From contig NZ_DASUVO010000075.1 of NCBI RefSeq assembly GCF_036378875.1, forward strand, positions 1 to 64,000: DNA of 64,000 nt, read 5' to 3'. Shown here one piece after another: positions 40,532 to 48,081 of this stretch. How positions within the stretch are numbered: position 1 is the first letter of the stretch; each line of letters starts with the position of its first letter. A program made the position numbers and the translations under genes. Under the pieces are notes generated by a model that ran no database searches, had not been told where the DNA came from, and saw only the letters and a program-made list of their open reading frames with translations. Source of the DNA: Actinophytocola sp036378875. Lineage in GTDB: Bacteria; Actinomycetota; Actinomycetes; Mycobacteriales; Pseudonocardiaceae.

Positions 40532-41989
40532 GTGGACAGACTCAGGACCCTGCTGGACAAGGTGGACGAACGGGTCGGCGACGGCATCGAGCGTGTGCTG
40601 TGCGCGCACCACGAGCGCCGGTTGCGGCGGCTCGGGTGGGGTGACGTGCTCGAACCTCACGGCAACGGCGACCGGTTCCACGCCCACGCACCTGTACGCG
40701 CGGGTAACCAGATGGAGGTCCTGGTCGACGGCGAGGAGGCGCTGCCCGCGATCGAGGACGCGATCAGGAACGCGAAGTCGTCCGTGCACATCGCCAACTG
40801 GCACGCGAGCCCGGACTTCCGGCTGACCCGCGAGCCGGGCACGCCGACGCTGCGGGACCTGCTCGCCTCGACCGCGCAGCGTGGGGTGGCCGTGCGGCTG
40901 TTGCTGTGGGCCGGGCCGCCGGTGCCCGCGTTCCAGCCGACGCGCCGGCTCGTGCGCGCGCAGCAGAAGCGGTTCACCGCGCACACCGGGGTGCGGTGCG
41001 TGCTGGACGCGCGGGAACGCACCATGCACTGCCACCACGAGAAGCTCGTGGTCGTCGACGACACGACGGCGTTCGTCGGCGGGGTCGACTTCACCGCGCT
41101 GGAGGGCGACCGGCACGACAGCGCCGAACACCCGCCGACCCGGCCGATCTGCTGGCACGACCTGATGACCCGGATACGCGGACCGGTGGTGGCGGACGTG
41201 GCGAACCACTTCCGGCAGCGGTGGCAGGAGGTCGCGGGCGAGGTACTGCCCGTGCCGTCACCGCCCCCTCCGTCCGGCGCGAGCAACGTCCAACTGCTGC
41301 GCACCATCCCGGACAAGACGTACGACTTCGCGCCGAACGGCGAGTTCACCGTGCTCGACGGCTACCTGCGGGCCCTGCGTTCCGCGAAGAGGTTGGTGTA
41401 CCTGGAGAACCAGTTCCTGTGGTCGCCGGAGATCACCGACGTGCTGCTCGACAAGCTCCGCGACCCGCCGGACGACCGGTTCCGGGTGGTCCTGCTGCTG
41501 CCACGCAAGCCGAGCAACGGCGCGGACACCACCCGAGGCCAGCTGAGCCGACTGCTCGAAGCCGACGACGGCAACCGGCGCCTGCTCGCGGTCACGATCA
41601 GCACCCACGACGGCCACGACTCCGCCCCCGTGTACGTGCACGCGAAGCTGGGCATCGTCGACGACGAGTGGATGACCATCGGCTCGGCGAACCTCAACGA
41701 GCACTCACTGTTCAACGACACCGAGGTGAACGTCGCCACCGACGACCGCAAGCTGATCCACACCACTCGCCTGCGCCTGTGGTCGGAACACCTGCGCCGC
41801 CCGGTCACCGACCTCGACACCGACCCGGCCGACGTGGTCGACGACCTGTGGCGCCCGATCGCCGAGGAACAGGCCCGCCGCGAACGCGCGGGCGAGCCCC
41901 GCACCCACCGACTCACACTGCTCCCGGACGTCTCCCGCCGAGCCGGCCGCCTACAGGGCCCACTACGCGGCCTACTGGTGGACGGCTGA
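40532..41989 (+). CDS. Phospholipase D family protein (cardiolipin synthase-like)
   Basis: 485 residues with both HKD motifs: HHEKLVVVD (His169, Lys171, Asp176) and HAKLGIVD (His370, Lys372, Asp377), each followed by a Gly/Ser pair (FVGGVDF, TIGSANLNEHS). The second supports true PLD chemistry. No signal peptide or transmembrane helix is visible, so it is cytosolic or peripheral. Candidate activities are phosphatidyl transfer or phospholipid hydrolysis. It starts at a GTG preceded by GGAGG at very short distance, so the start is tentative. It is divergent from the SGNH hydrolase gene. Confidence 0.9.
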   Translation: MDRLRTLLDKVDERVGDGIERVLCAHHERRLRRLGWGDVLEPHGNGDRFHAHAPVRAGNQMEVLVDGEEALPAIEDAIRNAKSSVHIANWHASPDFRLTREPGTPTLRDLLASTAQRGVAVRLLLWAGPPVPAFQPTRRLVRAQQKRFTAHTGVRCVLDARERTMHCHHEKLVVVDDTTAFVGGVDFTALEGDRHDSAEHPPTRPICWHDLMTRIRGPVVADVANHFRQRWQEVAGEVLPVPSPPPPSGASNVQLLRTIPDKTYDFAPNGEFTVLDGYLRALRSAKRLVYLENQFLWSPEITDVLLDKLRDPPDDRFRVVLLLPRKPSNGADTTRGQLSRLLEADDGNRRLLAVTISTHDGHDSAPVYVHAKLGIVDDEWMTIGSANLNEHSLFNDTEVNVATDDRKLIHTTRLRLWSEHLRRPVTDLDTDPADVVDDLWRPIAEEQARRERAGEPRTHRLTLLPDVSRRAGRLQGPLRGLLVDG

Positions 41990-42053
41990 GATTATCCATT
42001 GTGGAGGAATGGGCCTGGTGAGGCCGCTTCGCGGGCGCCGGGCGCGCAGCGCC

Positions 42054-42135
42054 GCGAAAGGCGCGTTCGGGACATGGCCGGTGCCCTGAAAGACGCGTTC
42101 GGGACGTCCAGTGAGATGAACGCGTCTTTCGGGAC
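42054..42135. repeat. Dispersed palindrome module, copy C
   Basis: GAAAGACGCGTTC (42088-42100) and GAACGCGTCTTTC (42118-42130) are a perfect 13-bp inverted repeat, each followed by GGGAC. A third arm, GCGAAAGGCGCGTTCGGGAC (42055-42074), precedes them. Confidence 0.85.
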
Positions 42136-42257
42136 ATCGTCCGTGGCGGCCCATGTGCCGGGGACAACACCGATGGTCTGGCCACTGAAAATCGGAGGCG
42201 GGTCACGGGGGTCCTGGGGGAGGATGGTTCTTCTGATCATCCAACGAAGGAGAATGC

Positions 42258-42575
42258 GTGACTTACGCTTCACAGGAAAACTCTTCAGCGCCACAGGGAG
42301 CGCGCGCGGTGGTGCGGGTATCACCGAATCCCACGACCGAGCGCGGTCAGCGGGTGACGATCACCGGGCATTGCGGTGGTGGCACCGGGCTGCGCGCCAT
42401 CATCAGCGGCATCAACGACAATCCGGTCCTCGAGGACGTCACCATCACCGAAACCGGGCCGGAGCGGTTCGTGGCCACGGCACGGCTGCGGGAAACCGTC
42501 GGTAACGGCGTCGGGCCCGTTTTCGTCGACTGTGGCGGTGAGCTCGGCGTGACGCTTCTGGTCACGCACGTCTGA
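42258..42575 (+). CDS. Small protein with Ig-like fold, unknown function
   Basis: 105 residues. The GTG start is fixed by AAGGAG 5 nt upstream. RVSPNPTTERGQRVTITGHC followed by ATARLRETVGNGVGPVFVDCGG resembles the bacterial Ig-like beta-sandwiches often found in secreted actinomycete proteins, including two cysteines (C59-type and C92-type) that could pair. No signal peptide is evident. It ends 21 bp before the secreted carboxylesterase gene. No function can be assigned. Confidence 0.65.
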   Translation: MTYASQENSSAPQGARAVVRVSPNPTTERGQRVTITGHCGGGTGLRAIISGINDNPVLEDVTITETGPERFVATARLRETVGNGVGPVFVDCGGELGVTLLVTHV

Positions 42576-42584
42576 TTCTCCACG

Positions 42585-42590
42585 TAAGCT
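42585..42590 (+). promoter_or_regulatory. -10-like hexamer for leaderless carboxylesterase gene
   Basis: TAAGCT ends 6 nt before the ATG at 42597, with no Shine-Dalgarno. Confidence 0.45.
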
Positions 42591-42596
42591 GGTGGC

Positions 42597-44123
42597 ATGC
42601 GTCTGCTACTGGGGGTAGCGCTCGCGGCCGCACTGATGCCCGCTGCGCCAACGGATCCGCTCGTCGTCCGCACCGAAACCGGCGTGGTGCAAGGGTTCTC
42701 GGACGGATCTGTCAACCGATTCCATGGGATCCCTTACGCCAAGCCGCCTATCGGTGACCTGCGTTGGGCGCCGCCGGAACGGCCCGAGCACTGGCAGGGG
42801 GTGCGGGACGCGACGCAGTTCGGCCCAGCGTGCCCGCAGGCCGCCACCGGACCGCTCGTGCCGGACCGGCGTGCCGAGGACTGCCTGTACCTGAACGTCA
42901 CCACGCCGGCCCGTGGCGGCAAGGGAAAGCCGGTCATGGTGTGGCTCCACGGCGGCGGGTTCAACTCCGGCGCAGGCGAGCTGTACGACCCCGCCCGTAT
43001 CGCCACCCACGGCGATGTCGTCGTGGTGACCGTCAACTACCGGCTCGGCGCGCTCGGGTTCCTCGCCCATCCTCGGCTTGGCGCGAACTTCGGGCTGCAG
43101 GACCAGGTCGCGGCTCTGCGCTGGGTACGGCAGAACGCACGCGGATTCGGCGGCAATCCCCGAAACGTCACCGTGTTCGGCCAGTCCGCGGGCGCCATGA
43201 GCGTCTGCGCGCTGACCAGGTCGCCGCAGGCGCGTGGCCTCGTCGACCGGGCCATCGTGCAGAGCGGGACCTGCTCGACGTACTGGCCGAAACACGGCGT
43301 CGCGCCGAATCTGGGGCCGACTCGTATTTTCGTGCCACGGTCGGACGCCGAGACGACCGGTGCGGCCGCGGTCGCCCACTTCGGCTGCGACCAGGTGCCG
43401 GACGAGTTGGCGTGCCTGCGGGGAACCGACGCGGAGGACTGGGTCGCGAGCCCGTTCAACAACCAGCTCAGCCTCGTCGCCTACGACACGGACTTCCTGC
43501 CCGAGGACCCGGCCACCGCCGCGCCCACCCGCATTCCCATGATCATCGGGAACACCCGCGACGAGATGCGACTGTTCGCGATCCTGCAGATGTCGTGGGG
43601 GTTCACCCTCGACGAGGCGTACTACCGGTTCGTGGTCGGCGACGCGTTCACCGACCCGGCGCCGATCCTGTCCACGTACCCCGTTGGCACGGAGCCGCAC
43701 GCGGCCGCCCTGGCGTGGTCGGCGGTGATGACCGACGCGGGTTGGACGTGTCCGAGCATCGCCGACTCCTCGGCTCTGAACCGGCCCGGCCGCCCGCCGG
43801 TCTACGGGTACGTGTTCAACGACCGTGACGCGCCGCTCTACCTGGACGACGGTGCCATCCCGATCCCGACGGACTTTCCGACCGGCGCGCTCCACGGGGC
43901 CGAGCTACCGATCCTGTTCGTCGACGAGGTGCTCCCCCCGGCTCAGGAAACCCTGGCGCGACAGATGATCCGGTACTGGACGCGGTTCGCGTGGACTGGC
44001 GACCCGAACGGTCCCGGGCTCCCCCGCTGGGCGCCCAACCGCGACGGCCGGACCATGCTCGGTCTCGACACGGGAGCCATCGCGCCGGTCGACGTCGACG
44101 CCTACCACTGCGACCTGTGGTAG
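42597..44123 (+). CDS. Secreted type-B carboxylesterase
   Basis: 508 residues. A short signal peptide (about 1-18) is followed by the carboxylesterase family pattern: RFHGIPYAKPPIGDLRW, EDCLYLNV (95-102), oxyanion hole HGGG (118-121), nucleophile Ser197 in VFGQSAGAMS, and NTRDEMRLFA. The catalytic His is probably in GALHGAELPILF. The nucleophile elbow reads GQSAG where GESAG is the classical form, a common bacterial variant. It hydrolyses ester bonds outside the membrane; the substrate is unknown. It is convergent with the next gene, 1 bp apart. Confidence 0.92.
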   Translation: MRLLLGVALAAALMPAAPTDPLVVRTETGVVQGFSDGSVNRFHGIPYAKPPIGDLRWAPPERPEHWQGVRDATQFGPACPQAATGPLVPDRRAEDCLYLNVTTPARGGKGKPVMVWLHGGGFNSGAGELYDPARIATHGDVVVVTVNYRLGALGFLAHPRLGANFGLQDQVAALRWVRQNARGFGGNPRNVTVFGQSAGAMSVCALTRSPQARGLVDRAIVQSGTCSTYWPKHGVAPNLGPTRIFVPRSDAETTGAAAVAHFGCDQVPDELACLRGTDAEDWVASPFNNQLSLVAYDTDFLPEDPATAAPTRIPMIIGNTRDEMRLFAILQMSWGFTLDEAYYRFVVGDAFTDPAPILSTYPVGTEPHAAALAWSAVMTDAGWTCPSIADSSALNRPGRPPVYGYVFNDRDAPLYLDDGAIPIPTDFPTGALHGAELPILFVDEVLPPAQETLARQMIRYWTRFAWTGDPNGPGLPRWAPNRDGRTMLGLDTGAIAPVDVDAYHCDLW

Positions 44124-44124
44124 C

Positions 44125-44799
44125 TCACCAGTGCTCCATGCAGCACTCGATGTGCAGCTTGGACACGGGGTCGCGGCGGTCGGGGATCGTGTTCAGCCGG
44201 CCGATGAGGAGCTGGGCGCAGGTGTGTCTCGTCGAGTCCTCCGCGAGCCGCGCCGGGCTGTCCTCGGCCAACTCGCGCACTTGGTCGCCCTCGAGTTCGA
44301 AAGCCCGGCGGCTACCGATCAGGAAAAGCGTGTTGGCGGCGACCTTCCAGCGCAGGTGGTCCTGGTAGTCGTGGTAGCGGTACTTGGGCGTGTGGTCGGC
44401 GGGCGTGAGCTCCGGGAACGGTTGGGCGGGCAGCCGAACCGTGTGGGGGACCGCGTTCGCCAGCCGGGCGCGGACTTCCTTCCACCGGGACACCGGGAAA
44501 CCGAGGCTGTGGTGCAGGAGAACCAGGTCGAGCCGGGGATCGCCGCAGTAGTCGCCACACGTGTGGTCGGTGGCACGCAGCGGCAGGTACACCATGCTGT
44601 GCCGGGACCTGGCCGCCAGCCACCACGCGGTGGCGAGGTCGATCGTCGCGGCCTTGTCCACGGTGAGCTGCGCGCCGAACAGGTCCTTGTACAGCGGCGC
44701 GTGCCTGATCGGCCGTGCCGGGCGGATCACCCGGTACTGCTTGCCGCCCAACCGGACCGTGCTGACGAGCGTCCGCCACTTCGTGCCTTGGAGCTTCAC
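44125..44799 (-). CDS. Conserved hypothetical protein (224 aa)
   Basis: I do not recognise the family. It is soluble with no signal peptide. The sequence is rich in His, Trp and Cys, with blocks such as DHTCGDYCGDPRLDLVLLHH, HTPKYRYHDYQDHLRWKVAAN and a C-terminal HIECCMEHW. The clustered Cys/His could bind metal. It lies downstream of, and is read in the same direction as, the indigoidine-type operon, but a strong terminator at 44813-44845 separates them. Confidence 0.7.
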   Translation of the reverse strand: MKLQGTKWRTLVSTVRLGGKQYRVIRPARPIRHAPLYKDLFGAQLTVDKAATIDLATAWWLAARSRHSMVYLPLRATDHTCGDYCGDPRLDLVLLHHSLGFPVSRWKEVRARLANAVPHTVRLPAQPFPELTPADHTPKYRYHDYQDHLRWKVAANTLFLIGSRRAFELEGDQVRELAEDSPARLAEDSTRHTCAQLLIGRLNTIPDRRDPVSKLHIECCMEHW

Positions 44800-44812
44800 A
44801 CGACAGAAGGGT

Positions 44813-44845
44813 AATCCCGGCAGCGTCGCGTGCTGCCGGGATTTA
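44813..44845 (-). terminator. Terminator of the NRPS operon
   Basis: AATCCCGGCAGC (44813-44824) pairs perfectly with GCTGCCGGGATT (44832-44843) across a 7-nt loop, 11 nt after the cupin stop codon. Confidence 0.85.
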
Positions 44846-44855
44846 CATCCTCGGG

Positions 44856-45347
44856 TCAGTGACGGCCCCAGCCGGGAACCGAGCCGTCCATGGACAGCTC
44901 GTACTGGTCATACCGGGTCATCAGGTCCAGCAGCTCGTCCTCCGTCGCCCTGCGACCGTCCGCGTACAGCTCGGCGAGGCCGCGGAAGTACTCCTCGCGG
45001 TTGATCGCGGGGGTGAAGAAGATGAGCATCGTGGCCCGCTCGTCGTACGGGTTGCGGAAACCGTGCGACATGTTCTCCGGGACGTTGACGAACGTGCCTT
45101 TCGGGGCGTCGAAGGTCTTCCCGTCGAGGTGCAGTTCGACCACACCGTCGAGGACGTAGAACGCTTCCAGCTGCTCCTTGTGGATGTGCGGCGACGCGCC
45201 GGGCGCGCCGGCGTCCATCCGGTGCTCGAACAGGCCGAACCGGTTCTCGGTCCAGTCGCCGACGGCCTTGAAGGTCGTCTGGGTCGTGGTGCCGATCTGC
45301 ACCGCCTCGCCCTCGCCGGGCATCAGGATCTTGGGCAGCTGAGTCAT
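44856..45347 (-). CDS. Cupin-domain protein, last gene of NRPS operon
   Basis: A 163-residue single-domain cupin. Motif 1 (SPHIHKEQLEAFYVLDGVVE) supplies two His and one Glu, and motif 2 (VPENMSHGFRNPYDERA) supplies a His, so a divalent metal site is likely intact. Such proteins are dioxygenases, isomerases or epimerases. It starts 7 bp after the cysK-like stop, so it belongs to the indC-eamA-cysE-cysK unit. In this context a role in tailoring an amino-acid-derived product is inferred. Confidence 0.85.
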   Translation of the reverse strand: MTQLPKILMPGEGEAVQIGTTTQTTFKAVGDWTENRFGLFEHRMDAGAPGASPHIHKEQLEAFYVLDGVVELHLDGKTFDAPKGTFVNVPENMSHGFRNPYDERATMLIFFTPAINREEYFRGLAELYADGRRATEDELLDLMTRYDQYELSMDGSVPGWGRH

Positions 45348-45354
45348 CGTGAGC

Positions 45355-46299
45355 TCACTCCTCGGTGGTGTCGAACCATGACAGGTACCGCTCGCCGGTG
45401 TCGGGAAACACCGTCACGAGCGTCTTTCCGGCGTACTCGGGCCGCGTGGCGAGCACCCGGCACGCGTGTGCGGCCGCCCCGGAGGAGACGCCGACGAGCA
45501 GCCCGGCGGTGCGGGCGAGCTCGCGTGCGGTGGCGAAGGCGTCGTCGTTGGACACGGTCAGGATCTCGTCGATCACGTCCCGATCGGTCGTTGGCGCGAC
45601 GAAACCGCCGTTGAGTCCGGGGATACGGTGGATGCCGCCCCATCCCTGGCTGAGGACCGGGGAATCCTCCGGCTCGACCGCCACCACGCGGATGTCCGGG
45701 TTCTGCTCCTTGAGGTAGCGACCGATGCCGCTGAGCGTGCCACCGGTGCCGATCCCGCAGACGAGGACGTCAACGCCGCCCTTGGTGTCGGCCCAGATCT
45801 CGGGGCCGGTGGTGGCGTAGTGCGCCTGCGTGTTGTCCGGGTTGTCGTGCTGGCAGGCGAACCACGAGCCGGGCCGCTCGCGGTGGATCTCCTCCGCCTT
45901 CTCGATCGCGGCCACGTAGCCATTCTCGTACGGTGTGAGCACGATCTCCGCCCCGAACGCACGCAGTAGCTGGATTCGTTCCCTGGTCGCGCTGTCCGGC
46001 AGAACGATCACACAGCGGTAGCCGCGCGCGGCGGCCAGGGCGGCCAGCGAGATGCCGGTGTTCCCCGACGACGCCTCCACGATCGTGCCGCCCGGTGCCA
46101 GGTCGCCGCGCTTCTCGGCGGCCTCGATCATGTAGAGCGCGGTGCGGTCCTTGACGCTCGACAGCGGGTTGGCCATCTCCAGCTTCGCGTAGACGGCGGT
46201 GTCAGACTCCCCGGCACCGAGGTCCAGCTTGACCATCGGAGTGCCGCCGATCAGGTCCTCCAGCGACTCGGCGAGCCGCTTCTCGGTCAGTGTCGACAC
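45355..46299 (-). CDS. Cysteine synthase family PLP enzyme (CysK-like)
   Basis: A 314-residue fold-type II PLP enzyme. The PLP lysine is in NPLSSVKDRTAL, the phosphate loop is GIGTGGTLSGIG, and the substrate loop EASSGNTGISLAALAA is intact. TTGPEIW and the C-terminal SSGAAAHACRVL also match O-acetylserine sulfhydrylases. It would replace the acetate of O-acetylserine by sulfide or another nucleophile. Placement between serine acetyltransferase and a cupin inside an NRPS operon suggests a dedicated rather than housekeeping copy. GGAGAG precedes the GTG start. Confidence 0.92.
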   Translation of the reverse strand: MSTLTEKRLAESLEDLIGGTPMVKLDLGAGESDTAVYAKLEMANPLSSVKDRTALYMIEAAEKRGDLAPGGTIVEASSGNTGISLAALAAARGYRCVIVLPDSATRERIQLLRAFGAEIVLTPYENGYVAAIEKAEEIHRERPGSWFACQHDNPDNTQAHYATTGPEIWADTKGGVDVLVCGIGTGGTLSGIGRYLKEQNPDIRVVAVEPEDSPVLSQGWGGIHRIPGLNGGFVAPTTDRDVIDEILTVSNDDAFATARELARTAGLLVGVSSGAAAHACRVLATRPEYAGKTLVTVFPDTGERYLSWFDTTEE

Positions 46300-46320
46300 G
46301 GGTGTCTCTCCGTTCTCAGG

Positions 46321-46932
46321 TCACCAGGCGGGGAAGTCGACCGGGGTGCCGACCACCGCCGCGAGGCGGTGCGGCCGGGACCCCTGTTTGCGGCGCGGTT
46401 CGGCAATCGGGGCCAGGACGCGGGAGCCGGGCGGCACGTCGTCGATGACGAGGGCCTGTGCGCCGACGACGCTGTCCGACCCGATCGTGACGGGACCGAG
46501 CACGGTGGCGTTGGCGCCGATCACGACCCGGTCGCCGACCACGGGGTGGCGGCGCGTGCCTACCGGGCGCTTCCGGTCGTGCCACCAGCCGACCGAACCG
46601 AGCGTCACCTGGTGGAAGATCGTCACGTCGTCGCCGATGACGGCGGTCTCGCCGATCACGACGCCTGCGCCGTGGTCGACGAAGAAGCCGCGCCCGATCC
46701 TCGCGCCGGGGTGGATCTCGATGCCGCCGGACAGCAGCCGGGCGACCACGGACACGAGGCGGGCGGTGCGGCGCAGGCCCTTGCGGTAGAGCCGGTGCGC
46801 GCCGCGGTAGGTCCAGACCGCCAGGACGGACGGGTGCAGCAGCGCCTCACCACGCGAGGTGATCGAGGGATCGCGGTCCCGGATCACGTCGAGGTCGGCC
46901 ACCGCGGCGCGGTACCAGCTCCTCAGGCTCAT
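46321..46932 (-). CDS. cysE: Serine O-acetyltransferase
   Basis: 203 residues. A short N-terminal helical region precedes a left-handed beta-helix: IEIHPGARIGRGFFVDHGAG, VVIGETAVIGDDVTIFHQVTL and NATVLGPVTIGSDSVVGA. The catalytic His-Asp are expected in FVDHGAGVVIGE. It makes O-acetyl-L-serine from serine and acetyl-CoA. Its ATG overlaps the stop of the EamA gene (ATGA, 46929-46932), and the CysK-like gene follows 21 bp later, so it supplies that enzyme. The short N-terminus resembles EpsC-type SATs. Confidence 0.92.
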   Translation of the reverse strand: MSLRSWYRAAVADLDVIRDRDPSITSRGEALLHPSVLAVWTYRGAHRLYRKGLRRTARLVSVVARLLSGGIEIHPGARIGRGFFVDHGAGVVIGETAVIGDDVTIFHQVTLGSVGWWHDRKRPVGTRRHPVVGDRVVIGANATVLGPVTIGSDSVVGAQALVIDDVPPGSRVLAPIAEPRRKQGSRPHRLAAVVGTPVDFPAW

Positions 46933-47840
46933 CGCGTGCCCTCGGACACGGCGGCGGGCTCGCGGCGCGGCAGCTTGAGGCGGTTCTCGGCGTACCCGAC
47001 GCCGAGCAGCACCACCAGGCCGCCGATCAGCAGGTTCCACGTGACCGGCTCGCCGAGCAACAGCACGCTGATCGCCACGGCGGCGACCGGGACCACGTAG
47101 TTGACCGCGGACGCGGTGGTCGCGCCGACGTCACCGATGAGCCGGAAGTACAGGATGTAGGCCAGGCCGGTGGACAGCAGGCCGAGGATCACGATGCTGA
47201 CGGCCACCCGGCCGGTGAGCTCCGGGGTCTGCCAGGCCAGGAACGGCGTCACGACCGCCTGCAGCACGGCCGCGGCGGTGAGCTGCGACGCGGCGAGCGA
47301 CATCGGGGGGAGGCCGTGCGGTGACAGGAACTTACGCACGTAGACGAACCCGACCGCGTAGCTGAGCGCCGCGCCGAGGCAGGCCAGCTGCCCGCCGAGC
47401 GAACCGAAGGCCTCCCGCCACGGACCGATCACCACGACCACGCCGACGAAGCCGACTACCAGACCGATCGCCTTGCGTGGAGTGGCGCGCTCGGCGGACA
47501 GGGCCACGGTGGCGATCGTGAGAGTCAGCAGCGGCGTACTCCCGATGAGCACTCCCGCGATACCGGCTCCGGTGGTCTGCTCTCCGTAGGACAGCAACAG
47601 GAACGGGATGACGTTGCCGAACAGGGCGGCTCCGGCCACATGGCCCCACAGACCGGCCCCGCGTGGCAGGCCGACCTTGCGCAGCCCGACGATCGCGAGC
47701 AGGACGGCGGCGCCGAGCACCAGCCGGGCGAGCACGAGCTGGCTGGGCGTCAGCCCCTCGAGGGACACCTTGATGAACGTGAAGCTGCTCCCCCACAGCG
47801 TGGCCAGTAGCAGGAAGCGAGCCAAGGACGCGTTGTTCAT
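46929..47840 (-). CDS. EamA/DMT-family transporter
   Basis: 303 residues with ten predicted transmembrane helices in two EamA repeats. It opens LARFLLLATLWGSSFTFIKVSLEGL; the second repeat includes MSLAASQLTAAAVLQAV and VNYVVPVAAVAISVLLLGEP. Members export amino acids, metabolites or drugs. AGGAG lies 4 nt before the ATG at 47840, 17 bp after the NRPS stop. The operon position suggests export of the pathway product or of cysteine/O-acetylserine, as EamA itself does in E. coli. Confidence 0.92.
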   Translation of the reverse strand: MNNASLARFLLLATLWGSSFTFIKVSLEGLTPSQLVLARLVLGAAVLLAIVGLRKVGLPRGAGLWGHVAGAALFGNVIPFLLLSYGEQTTGAGIAGVLIGSTPLLTLTIATVALSAERATPRKAIGLVVGFVGVVVVIGPWREAFGSLGGQLACLGAALSYAVGFVYVRKFLSPHGLPPMSLAASQLTAAAVLQAVVTPFLAWQTPELTGRVAVSIVILGLLSTGLAYILYFRLIGDVGATTASAVNYVVPVAAVAISVLLLGEPVTWNLLIGGLVVLLGVGYAENRLKLPRREPAAVSEGTR

Positions 47841-47856
47841 TTCTCTCCTCGACAAC

Positions 47857-48081
47857 TCAGTAGTTCGGGGACTTGCGCAGCAGGTCTTTCCGGTTCACGA
47901 TCTCGGGGATGTAGACCTGGTCGGTCCACCGCTCCTTTTCCACCGGCTCGAGCGCGATGGAAATGACTCCCTCGTCGCACTGGAAGGCACTCGTCACGGC
48001 CTTGGTGACGGCCGCGACCAGTTCTTCCTGGCGCTCCGCGCTGAGTGCGGTCGGGAAATGCTTGATACTCACGTGGGGCAC
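47857..48081 (-). CDS. Candidate internal gene: free tautomerase (in frame with indC)
   Basis: Within indC, AAGGAG (48093-48088) lies exactly 6 nt before a GTG at 48081, followed by CCC (Pro). Translation there gives a 74-residue 4-oxalocrotonate tautomerase/PptA-like protein (PHVSIKHFP, then GVISIALEPV and a C-terminal KSPNY). Removal of fMet would expose the catalytic N-terminal proline that this superfamily requires. In the fused form this proline is buried in the chain. Either a stop codon between two genes was lost while the start signal survived, or both forms are made. Confidence 0.5.
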   Translation of the reverse strand: MPHVSIKHFPTALSAERQEELVAAVTKAVTSAFQCDEGVISIALEPVEKERWTDQVYIPEIVNRKDLLRKSPNY

